A stretch of 6,602 nt of DNA from an archaeon (GTDB lineage: Archaea > Micrarchaeota > Micrarchaeia > Norongarragalinales > SBBD01): NCBI GenBank assembly GCA_005239845.1, contig SBBD01000085.1, positions 1 to 6,602 on the forward strand, given 5' to 3'. Below are positions 1-4,419 of this stretch, one piece after another. Below the pieces are notes generated by a model, which searched no databases, was not told the origin of the DNA, and saw only the letters and a list, made by a program, of their open reading frames with translations. The translations under genes and the position numbers were made by a program. The stretch's first letter is position 1. Each line of letters starts with the position of its first letter.

Positions 1-50
1 CAACCGCGCCAGCCGGCGCATCCCCTGCTGCGGAACAACCTGCTGCATAA
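1..50 (+). CDS. C-terminal end of probable ribosomal protein L10 (P0), partial
   Basis: One frame (codons from position 3) is open from the window edge to a TAA at 48-50. It encodes an Ala/Pro-rich tail, TAPAGASPAAEQPAA. In archaea the gene directly upstream of the P1/L12 stalk gene is normally L10/P0, the stalk base that carries L12 dimers, and its C-terminus is typically Ala-rich and low in complexity. The identity therefore rests on position and composition, not on a recognisable domain. Archaeal P0 proteins commonly end in an acidic stretch plus a GLGALFG-like motif shared with P1, and that motif is absent here. The next gene starts 74 nt downstream across an A-rich spacer, so it may be co-transcribed or have its own promoter. 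Confidence 0.55.
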   Translation, partial: TAPAGASPAAEQPAA

Positions 51-111
51 AAATAAACAGGCAACCAACCACGTAAATAAAAAAAATCATAAAAATAAAA
101 TGGTTATTTTC

Positions 112-117
112 GAGGTG
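112..117 (+). promoter_or_regulatory. Shine-Dalgarno site of the P1/L12 gene
   Basis: GAGGTG lies 7 nt before the ATG at 125. It matches the anti-Shine-Dalgarno end of archaeal 16S rRNA and fixes the start codon. The A/T-rich stretch at about 71-110 could also hold a promoter, but no single TATA box stands out. Confidence 0.7.
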
Positions 118-124
118 TTGGGAT

Positions 125-418
125 ATGGAGTACGTCTACACGGCTTTGCTGCTGCACTCGGCCAAGCAGCCCATCAATGCGGACAACGTCAAGAAGACGC
201 TTTCTGCCGTGGGGCTGCAGGCAGATGACGGCAAGGTGAAGAGCCTCGTCGCTTCCTTGGAAGGAGTGAACATCGAAGAGGCCATCAAGCAGGCCGCCGT
301 GGTCGCCGCTCCTGCTGCAGGAGGAGCGGAAGCCAAGAAGGAAGAGAAGAAGGACGAAGTCTCGGAAGAAAAGAAGGAAGAGGAAGCCGCCGCAGGCCTT
401 GCCGCGCTCTTTGGCTAA
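125..418 (+). CDS. 50S ribosomal protein P1 / L12 (archaeal stalk protein)
   Basis: This 97-residue protein is the archaeal/eukaryotic P1-type stalk protein. It dimerises on L10/P0 and recruits translation GTPases to the large ribosomal subunit. The order of parts is canonical. A helical dimerisation domain covers about residues 1-60 (starting [13 protein letters not shown], with [18 protein letters not shown] near its end). An alanine-rich hinge follows at about 61-68 (VVAAPAAGG region), then a highly charged Lys/Glu tail, and a C-terminal GLAALFG that corresponds to the conserved GLGALFG factor-binding motif. Length is normal for the family. The start is supported by a GAGGTG site 7 nt upstream. 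A T-rich terminator follows at once, so this is the last gene of the stalk operon. It is not homologous in fold to bacterial L7/L12. Confidence 0.96.
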   Translation: MEYVYTALLLHSAKQPINADNVKKTLSAVGLQADDGKVKSLVASLEGVNIEEAIKQAAVVAAPAAGGAEAKKEEKKDEVSEEKKEEEAAAGLAALFG

Positions 419-420
419 AC

Positions 421-451
421 TTTTTTGCTTTCTTTTTTTCTTTTGTTTTTT
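421..451 (+). terminator. T-tract terminator after the P1/L12 gene
   Basis: Starting 3 nt after the stop codon, 27 of 31 bases are T, in runs of six, three, seven, four and six separated by single or paired other bases. Archaeal RNA polymerase terminates on such T-tracts without a hairpin. It separates the ribosomal operon from the module downstream. The remaining bases up to about 590 hold no gene that I can support. Confidence 0.8.
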
Positions 452-591
452 CCCAGCGTCCAGCTTTCTTGATGGACTCATTCTGAGGCAACAGCGCTTT
501 CCCATTGTTTTTTACTGGCCGGCAGCACGCCTTCAATAATCGTTAGATCCGGACGAGCTCCTGCAACGCCTCCGAAACCTATTAATAGCCC

Positions 592-647
592 AATAATCAT
601 ATTATTTCACATTTGAAATGATTATTAATTAATAAAATTATATAATT
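592..647 (+). promoter_or_regulatory. Palindrome-rich promoter/operator of the wHTH-nucleotidyltransferase module
   Basis: The AT-rich DNA abutting the ATG at 648 holds three symmetrical elements. An inverted repeat pairs AATAATCAT (592-600) with ATGATTATT (618-626) around a 17-nt centre. A perfect 14-bp palindrome TTATTAATTAATAA spans 622-635. A perfect 12-bp palindrome AATTATATAATT spans 636-647, ending at the base before the start codon. There is also a small CATTTgAAATG at 610-620. No Shine-Dalgarno site precedes the ATG, so the transcript is probably leaderless. The 618-628 AT block sits about 20-30 nt upstream of the start, where a TATA box would be expected. Occupancy of the palindromes by the winged-helix product would block transcription. 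This autoregulation is an inference; the symmetry is seen directly. Confidence 0.55.
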
Positions 648-1220
648 ATGTACCCAATCTACCGGGATGCACGGATTATATCAAGTGCCGGCATCTGCAG
701 GTCAATTAACGAAATCTCCCGTGTCGTTAACGTTCCAGTGGCCACCGTATGGCGCACAATCAATGAATTTGAGAAAAAAGGCATGGTTTTTGTCAAAAAA
801 GAGGGTAAAAACGCCCAAATTACCATTAATTCGTCTGATCCCGCGGTTCAAAGCATCATCAAAATGGCCGAGGACTACCAAATCAAGGCCATGAACCCTG
901 AACGAATAATTGCCAGCTACTTCGATAACGCCGGCATTAACTATGTTTTCATAGGGCCTACTAGAGAAAAATACGCCGGCGGACAGATGACAAATCAAGT
1001 TTGGATGGCTGTAACGCGCGAGAAGGACGCTAAAATTGCCCGAAATATCATCAAAGCCAACGAATTCACTCCGGTAAGCAGCGTTTCAGAGGCCGTGGGC
1101 GACGCCACCCAGAAAATCGTGGTCAAAATCGTCATCATGGAAGACATCAAGGCTATCAAAACTGGCGCATACCGAGTGGCGACTGAAGAAACCAACCAAA
1201 AAGCCATGCGGAAAGCCTAA
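648..1220 (+). CDS. Winged-helix protein with a degenerate nucleotidyltransferase-like C-terminal domain (putative antitoxin/regulator)
   Basis: The protein has 190 residues. Residues about 5-60 form a winged helix-turn-helix: INEISRVVNVPVATVWRTIN supplies the two HTH helices, and VFVKKEGKNAQITIN looks like the wing. Residues about 82-190 resemble a minimal nucleotidyltransferase. INYVFIG (97-103) matches IRYALFG (48-54) of the next gene product, and the catalytic strand TNQVWMAV aligns with TKDVDVVV. The DxD aspartates are replaced by Gln117 and Trp119. The third catalytic Asp aligns, without a gap up to the shared Tyr (175 here, 124 there), with Lys160. The domain ends just after a shared YxV..TEE motif and lacks the C-terminal helical part. 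It is therefore probably a catalytically dead NTase fused to a DNA-binding domain. The next ORF begins 11 nt downstream, so the two form an operon. By analogy with AbiEi-type antitoxins it may repress its own promoter and hold the partner in check. The antitoxin role is inferred; the wHTH is well supported. Confidence 0.75.
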   Translation: MYPIYRDARIISSAGICRSINEISRVVNVPVATVWRTINEFEKKGMVFVKKEGKNAQITINSSDPAVQSIIKMAEDYQIKAMNPERIIASYFDNAGINYVFIGPTREKYAGGQMTNQVWMAVTREKDAKIARNIIKANEFTPVSSVSEAVGDATQKIVVKIVIMEDIKAIKTGAYRVATEETNQKAMRKA

Positions 1221-1231
1221 AGTGAGGCAAA

Positions 1232-2332
1232 ATGGACGACCCCGTTCATTACCGAAAGCTTTACCGAGAAAAGGAAGCCAACAAGTTCATGCGCACCGGA
1301 GGGGATAAGATAGACTCCACAGTCTGGATTCCAAAGCTTAACCAAGGCCTAGCCGTCCTAAACGAAAACAAGATTCGGTATGCCCTATTTGGCGCGCCGG
1401 CAATGGCTGCCCACGATATTTTGGTTCGCCCGACGAAGGATGTGGACGTCGTCGTTGAAACGGACAAGAACCAAGCCTCCGAGCTGCTGGCGAAAAAGAC
1501 CGGCTGGATGCATGCCCACAAGATAAAACCGGATGAGGATGCAGAGCTAGTCATCGATTTCTCAACCCAAATATTCTTCGAAGTCTGGGAAAACAAGCTT
1601 TACACCGTGCCCATGACGGAAGAAGCCTGGAAACGAGTTCAACCCACCGCCATGGGCTATGCAATCTGCAAGGAAGACATCGTAGCATCTAAAGTTGGCC
1701 GCTTCCTACAAAGCGGAAAGCGAAAGGACACGGATTTGAACGACATCGCGGCAACCCTGCTGGCCAGCAAAGACCTCGACTACGGCTACCTCGCCAATCG
1801 ATTGGTGGAAGGCGAGCGGCGCGAAAAGCTGGAAACGGGAACGGTATGGAACCTGACCTGGTACTTCATCCGCGAGCTCCCCAATTACTTTGAAGAGCTC
1901 AAGAAGCTGGCCAAAGGCGAACAAAAAGCCCGATCTACGCTGACAGATTTCGTTTCCAACATCCTTTCAAGGCTCACGGCTAAGGAAGCGGAGCATCGCA
2001 TCCTCGACTACTGCCGGAAGAAAACCTCGACACAGCCCGAACTTCAGCACGAATTTTTCATCAACGATGCGACCGCCAAGCTGCTATTACGGAAATGGGA
2101 GGATGCAGGAGCCGTTCAGCTAAAAGAGGGAAAGATTCACTTCAATTCCAAGAAAGCCAAAGAGTATGAATCAAAAATGCCAGGAGAACCCACCCGATTC
2201 GCTAAAGAACGAGTATTGAAATTCCTCAAATTAGGTTACCGAAACCCGGACACCCTAGCATCACTTTCAGAATGTTCGAAGGCGTATGTTTATGCAATTG
2301 CGAAAAAAGCGGGAATTAAGCTTAAAGAATAG
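1232..2332 (+). CDS. AbiEii/DUF6036-like nucleotidyltransferase with C-terminal HTH domains (putative toxin or RNA/protein modifier)
   Basis: The protein has 366 residues. Its N-terminal domain (about 35-195) has the polymerase-beta-type nucleotidyltransferase layout: Gly54 in IRYALFGAPAMAAH, then RPTKDVDVVVE with Asp70 and Asp72 as the DxD pair, and a third Asp109 in ELVIDF. The family's downstream block is also present: CKEDIVASKVGRF with Lys154, then KRKDTDLNDI, as in AbiEii/DUF6036 proteins. The usual GG/GS after the first strand is GA here. After a helical linker (about 196-250), a winged-helix segment runs at about 253-305 (RILDYCRKKTSTQPELQHEF onwards). A last HTH lies at about 323-362 (AKERVLKFLKL ... 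CSKAYVYAIAKKAGI). GTGAGG at 1222-1227 serves as the ribosome-binding site. AbiEii and MenT toxins transfer nucleotides to RNA or protein acceptors, and an analogous toxin role here is inferred from family and gene pairing. A housekeeping or regulatory NTase remains possible. Confidence 0.8.
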   Translation: MDDPVHYRKLYREKEANKFMRTGGDKIDSTVWIPKLNQGLAVLNENKIRYALFGAPAMAAHDILVRPTKDVDVVVETDKNQASELLAKKTGWMHAHKIKPDEDAELVIDFSTQIFFEVWENKLYTVPMTEEAWKRVQPTAMGYAICKEDIVASKVGRFLQSGKRKDTDLNDIAATLLASKDLDYGYLANRLVEGERREKLETGTVWNLTWYFIRELPNYFEELKKLAKGEQKARSTLTDFVSNILSRLTAKEAEHRILDYCRKKTSTQPELQHEFFINDATAKLLLRKWEDAGAVQLKEGKIHFNSKKAKEYESKMPGEPTRFAKERVLKFLKLGYRNPDTLASLSECSKAYVYAIAKKAGIKLKE

Positions 2333-2411
2333 GCGAATCAAGTGAGCTGGATAAACAACGGAGAAAGAAAATACCGTACGCTAGCGGATTACATCCCATC
2401 CTCCCGTCCCG

Positions 2412-2446
2412 GTAGGCTCGGCACTCGTACCGCACGCCCGGCCTAC
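2412..2446. other. Inverted repeat in the convergent intergenic region
   Basis: GTAGGC(t)CGG at 2412-2421 pairs with CCGGCCTAC at 2438-2446, giving nine base pairs with one bulged T and a 16-nt loop. It lies between the convergent nucleotidyltransferase gene and the 362-residue minus-strand gene. It could be a structured transcript end, a terminator-like element or part of an unrecognised RNA. The 209-base stretch 2333-2541 has no gene I can support. Confidence 0.4.
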
Positions 2447-2475
2447 TCCTGCCTTCGAAGCGCATGCTACCCACA

Positions 2476-2521
2476 GACCTTCCAGGTCGATCATCCGAAA
2501 ACGACAAAACCCTATTTTCGG
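2476..2521. other. Two further hairpins in the convergent intergenic region
   Basis: GACCT-tcc-AGGTC at 2476-2488 is a perfect 5-bp hairpin with a 3-nt loop. CCGAAAA (2495-2501) pairs with TTTTCGG (2515-2521) across 13 nt. The second starts 20 bases beyond the stop of the minus-strand gene and could mark its transcript end. On the minus strand a T-rich GTATTTTCTTTCTCCG follows at about 2358-2373. A function in 3' end formation is inferred only from position. Confidence 0.35.
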
Positions 2522-2541
2522 GACGGCTCCGCAGAGGCACG

Positions 2542-3630
2542 TCAGCCTTTCGGGTAGAAATCGATTCGCGGGTCCATGGCCTTCTTCCAGAACTCGCGCT
2601 TCCTTCCTGTCTTATCCGTCGGCACGCCCCAATAGTTTTCGTCCGCGAACGGCTTGTTCCGCACGGCCTCCCGCATTCCCTTCGTGGGCCTCCAGTCCAT
2701 ACCCGCCTTTTCGAATACCTTCTTGAAAACGAAACAGCGCTGCAGCAAGCCCTTCCTCTTTGTTTGCTCAAAATTAAGAGAAGTAAGCTCCTGCCACTGT
2801 CTTACGGAATGATGCATCAGCTTGTCTTTCAAGGCCTCCATCTCCGCAAACGAGTCCACGAACTTCCCGTCCACGTTCACCGCAAAATCCACGAGCCCCT
2901 CCAGCACGTCGCCCTTGAAAATGGAATGGCAGGAAATCGCGTCGCACGTGAACTGCACGTCCTTGTACACCGTATAAATGTCCATGCTTTTACAGGGAAG
3001 CTCTTGCGCGCTGGCCCACAAGTCCACGGGCTTCAAGTCCCCGAAATGCCGGATGACGAGAATGTGGCCTTTGCCGTACTTGCCGGAGGCATCGTACGAG
3101 CCGAAATTGTCGGTTCCGTAGCCCGTGTAAATGTCTCCGTACAAGCCGTTCACCAGGTGAATTGCAGCAGTGTACAGCTTGCCTACAAGACGGGAATGCT
3201 CGGGCTTTCCGGGCTCCCAAGGGATTTCATGCAGCATACGCTTTACTTCCTGTTCCGAGTGCCCCACATTGGAACCGTGCAGGCCGTAATAGTCGCCCTT
3301 GAGAACGGCGTGCAGCGCTTCGTTGAAGAAACGGGCGAGCGTCAAGCGTTTCTTCTTTTCCACGCGCGCACTCTTCAAGTCGAACAACAGAAAAAGAAGC
3401 TGGTCCCGCCAAACGCCGGAACTGAAACCAAACTCGGCCAGTTCTTTTTTTCCAACATCTTTCTTTGCCACCTCCTCAACAAGCGTCCCAAGTCGTTCAC
3501 TCCATTCCTTGGCATACAACGGGTGGAATTGCAGCCACGAGAACGGCCGCAACGTCGTGAAGTCCATGTCGCCGAGCGCATTCAAATACGATTCCACGAA
3601 CTCGTCCAACCATTTGAAGTCGTCAGCCAA
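2542..3630 (-). CDS. Hypothetical protein, 362 residues, family not recognised
   Basis: I do not recognise this protein. It has no signal peptide or obvious membrane segment and looks soluble. It is rich in Trp, Tyr, Phe, Lys and Asp/Glu. Notable parts are an N-terminal helical stretch (KWLDEFVESYLNAL), a Lys/Arg-rich helix around ARVEKKKRLTLARF, and a central Gly/Tyr-rich block (YGDIYTGYGTDNFGSYD). Then come a strand-like GHILVIRHFGDLKPVDLW and a region with three cysteines (LPCKSMD ... FTCDAISCHS). The C-terminus is basic, ending RKREFWKKAMDPRIDFYPKG. The amino-acid mix is natural, unlike the His/Arg/Leu/Val-heavy antisense frame. The frame is closed upstream by a TAG, and the first good start is TTG at 3630, with GGTG 7 nt before it; the first in-frame ATG is codon 22. 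TTTATTTGG at about 3670-3678 on this strand could be its TATA element. The neighbouring swivelling-domain gene is on the same strand, 167 bases upstream. Confidence 0.7.
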   Translation of the reverse strand: MADDFKWLDEFVESYLNALGDMDFTTLRPFSWLQFHPLYAKEWSERLGTLVEEVAKKDVGKKELAEFGFSSGVWRDQLLFLLFDLKSARVEKKKRLTLARFFNEALHAVLKGDYYGLHGSNVGHSEQEVKRMLHEIPWEPGKPEHSRLVGKLYTAAIHLVNGLYGDIYTGYGTDNFGSYDASGKYGKGHILVIRHFGDLKPVDLWASAQELPCKSMDIYTVYKDVQFTCDAISCHSIFKGDVLEGLVDFAVNVDGKFVDSFAEMEALKDKLMHHSVRQWQELTSLNFEQTKRKGLLQRCFVFKKVFEKAGMDWRPTKGMREAVRNKPFADENYWGVPTDKTGRKREFWKKAMDPRIDFYPKG

Positions 3631-3660
3631 TCGAATGCACCCATAGCTCGCCTAACATGC

Positions 3661-3739
3661 TCATTCTACCAAATAAACCACTCCCTTTTTTCCGCACAGG
3701 AGAACACACATTCCTTTCTCCCACTCCACCCCATTAATC
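3661..3739 (-). pseudogene. Decayed extra copy of the 3' end of the swivelling-domain gene (distal copy)
   Basis: On the minus strand this piece reads VEWEKGMCVLLCGKKGVVYLVE followed by TGA when two adjoining segments are joined: VEWEKG and MCVLLCGKKGVVYLVE. The complete gene upstream ends in GMSVLVDGKKGIVYLVE and a stop. Twelve of the last sixteen residues are identical and the stop falls at the same place. Only about 22 codons keep similarity, and the catalytic part of the domain is missing, so it cannot be a working gene. The conserved Asp of the tail is replaced by Cys. It is best read as a relic of tandem duplication. It also overlaps the likely promoter of the downstream 362-residue gene. 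Confidence 0.6.
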
Positions 3740-3848
3740 CACCAAGTATACTATTGCCTTTCTTTCCATCCGCGAGAACGCTCGTCGTTCCATGCGCCTA
3801 TTCCACCAAGTAGACGATTCCCTTCTTCCCATCCACCAAAACGCTCAT
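3664..3848. repeat. Three tandem, diverged ~48-bp repeats of a gene 3' end
   Basis: Units lie at 3664-3711, 3738-3785 and 3801-3848, with offsets of about 73 and 64 bases. On the plus strand they open with TTCTACCAAATAAACCACTC, then ATCCACCAAGTATACTATTG, then TTCCACCAAGTAGACGATTC. Each ends near AACGCTCAT or AACACACAT. The 3801-3848 unit is the real C-terminal coding end of the phosphohistidine-domain gene, and the other two are its decayed copies. Unit similarity is visible over the whole length, strongest in the first 25 bases. Confidence 0.7.
3736..3796 (-). pseudogene. Decayed extra copy of the 3' end of the swivelling-domain gene (proximal copy, frameshifted)
   Basis: The segment directly after the stop of the intact gene reads SVLADGKKG in the same frame as that gene. 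One extra base then shifts the frame. If that single base is ignored, the reading continues IVYLVD and a TAA, matching SVLVDGKKGIVYLVE-stop of the intact copy. At DNA level 3738-3785 aligns with 3802-3848 with one indel. Because the intact gene's TAG is in frame with the first part, stop-codon readthrough would add a second copy of the tail strand. There is no evidence that this happens. It is most likely a tandem-duplication relic. Confidence 0.6.
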
Positions 3849-4124
3849 GCCTTCCGTCAACACGGTCGTGGCCTTCCTGCAGTTTACCACGCACGGAATC
3901 CCGAGTTCTCGCGCCACGACGGAAGGATGTGACGTCATTCCCCCAATATCGCACACGATGGCGCTCGCCTTTCCCATCATGACGACCATGCCCGGGTCGG
4001 TCATGCGCGTCGCCAAAACGTCGCCTTCCCGAAAACGAGAAGCGTCTGTCGCGTCCTTCACAAGCCTCACGATTCCCCGCGCCTCGCCTGCGCTCACTCC
4101 CAACCCTGAAACCAGTTTTTTCAT
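3798..4124 (-). CDS. Stand-alone phosphohistidine swivelling (PEP-utiliser mobile) domain protein
   Basis: The 108-residue protein is a complete PEP-utiliser mobile domain of the type found in the middle of PEP synthase and pyruvate phosphate dikinase. There it carries phosphate on a histidine between the ATP-grasp site and the PEP/pyruvate site. Visible hallmarks are VSGLGVSAGEARGIVRLV at the N-terminus, TDPGMVVMMGKASAIVCDIG, and the signature GGMTSHPSVVARELGIPCVV with His66 as the phospho-acceptor. The usual closing strand is SVLVDGKKGIVYLVE. Both catalytic partner domains are missing, so it must work as a separate phosphocarrier, as a subunit of a split enzyme, or in regulation. The ATG at 4124 lies about 26 nt from a TATA box, so the mRNA is probably leaderless or nearly so. 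Its 3' end has been duplicated twice downstream. A small ORF lies divergently upstream. Family call is firm; partner and role are unknown. Confidence 0.9.
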   Translation of the reverse strand: MKKLVSGLGVSAGEARGIVRLVKDATDASRFREGDVLATRMTDPGMVVMMGKASAIVCDIGGMTSHPSVVARELGIPCVVNCRKATTVLTEGMSVLVDGKKGIVYLVE

Positions 4125-4149
4125 AGAAATCTCTTAAGAAAACAAGTGG

Positions 4150-4157
4150 TTTATAAA
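4150..4157. promoter_or_regulatory. Palindromic TATA box, probably shared by divergent genes
   Basis: TTTATAAA is self-complementary and sits between two divergent starts. Leftward, its centre is about 29 nt from the ATG at 4124, which fits a leaderless transcript of the swivelling-domain gene. Rightward, a start point would fall near 4180, leaving a short leader that carries GAGG (4186-4189) before the ATG at 4197. The leftward assignment is the stronger of the two. Confidence 0.6.
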
Positions 4158-4196
4158 TAGTCCTTCAGAAAATGAGATATGCTAAGAGGGAAACAA

Positions 4197-4334
4197 ATGA
4201 AAACCAAAAAAGGTGTCCAAAAGACGCGGAGACCTACGGCGTTCCTTACCTCGCAAATAAAGGCAAACTACGACGCCGTAAAATTAGTAAGAAGCACCCG
4301 CAAAGAGCTTGAAAGAGTTCTGCAATTAACGTAA
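4197..4334 (+). CDS. Small basic protein of 45 residues, unknown
   Basis: A short ORF opens with ATG at 4197 and ends with TAA at 4332-4334. GAGG at 4186-4189 lies 7 nt before the ATG, the same spacing as for the P1/L12 gene, and a TATA box lies upstream at 4150-4157. The product begins MKTKKGVQKTRRPTAFLTSQ. The first dozen residues are strongly basic, and the second half (KANYDAVKLVRSTRKELERV) looks like an amphipathic helix. Such a layout would suit a nucleic-acid-binding or ribosome-associated small protein, but no family is recognised. A competing overlapping ORF (ATG 4172, stop at 4312) has no ribosome-binding site. Coding status is likely but not proven. Confidence 0.5.
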   Translation: MKTKKGVQKTRRPTAFLTSQIKANYDAVKLVRSTRKELERVLQLT

Positions 4335-4352
4335 AACATTTCGCGGGGCAAC

Positions 4353-4416
4353 GCTTTTAAGCCCTGAAAGGGTACTCGCTGCACTCAAACCCGTTTAAAC
4401 AATTAGAGGAGGGAGG
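4353..4416 (+). promoter_or_regulatory. Probable promoter and strong Shine-Dalgarno of the OPT transporter gene
   Basis: GCTTTTAAG at 4353-4361 is a TATA-like element. It is followed at once by a small CCCT-gaa-AGGG inverted repeat (4362-4372) that could bind a regulator. An 8-bp palindrome GTTTAAAC lies at 4393-4400. GAGGAGGGAGG at 4406-4416 contains GGAGG 7 nt before the ATG at 4420, a very strong ribosome-binding site. The TATA assignment is tentative; the ribosome-binding site is clear. Confidence 0.5.
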
Positions 4417-4419
4417 TTC

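Noticed and set aside
104..505. Minus-strand frames opposite the P1/L12 gene
   Set aside because: They are antisense to the ribosomal gene and its T-tract; the poly-Lys and Leu/Phe runs are artefacts of that sequence.
470..520. Possible C/D-box guide RNA (TTGATGG followed by CTGAGG)
   Set aside because: The C box is imperfect, and no proper second box pair with guide-length spacing could be found.
592..2332. The wHTH/nucleotidyltransferase module as a mobile element with ends
   Set aside because: Base composition looks more AT-rich in places (25 of 60 bases GC at 901-960), but other parts are GC-rich. No flanking direct or inverted repeats, attachment site or recombinase gene was seen.
2342..2557. 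A 71-codon plus-strand ORF with a GTG start just after the nucleotidyltransferase gene
   Set aside because: Position would fit a third operon member, but the composition is Arg/Ser/Pro-rich without a domain. It overlaps the end of the minus-strand gene and the hairpins, so the evidence is not enough.
2464..3813. A 449-codon plus-strand open frame, longer than the minus-strand gene it overlaps
   Set aside because: Its translation is overloaded with His, Arg, Leu, Val and Gln, has no domain and runs through the repeat region. The minus-strand frame has a natural protein composition, so this is its antisense shadow.
3664..3848. Possible CRISPR-like or mini-satellite array
   Set aside because: There are only three diverged units, with unequal spacing, and one is the coding end of a gene. 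No constant repeat with unique spacers exists.
4172..4312. A 46-codon ORF overlapping the small basic ORF in another frame
   Set aside because: It has no ribosome-binding site, and its ATG falls upstream of the start site predicted from the TATA box. The 4197 start has both signals.
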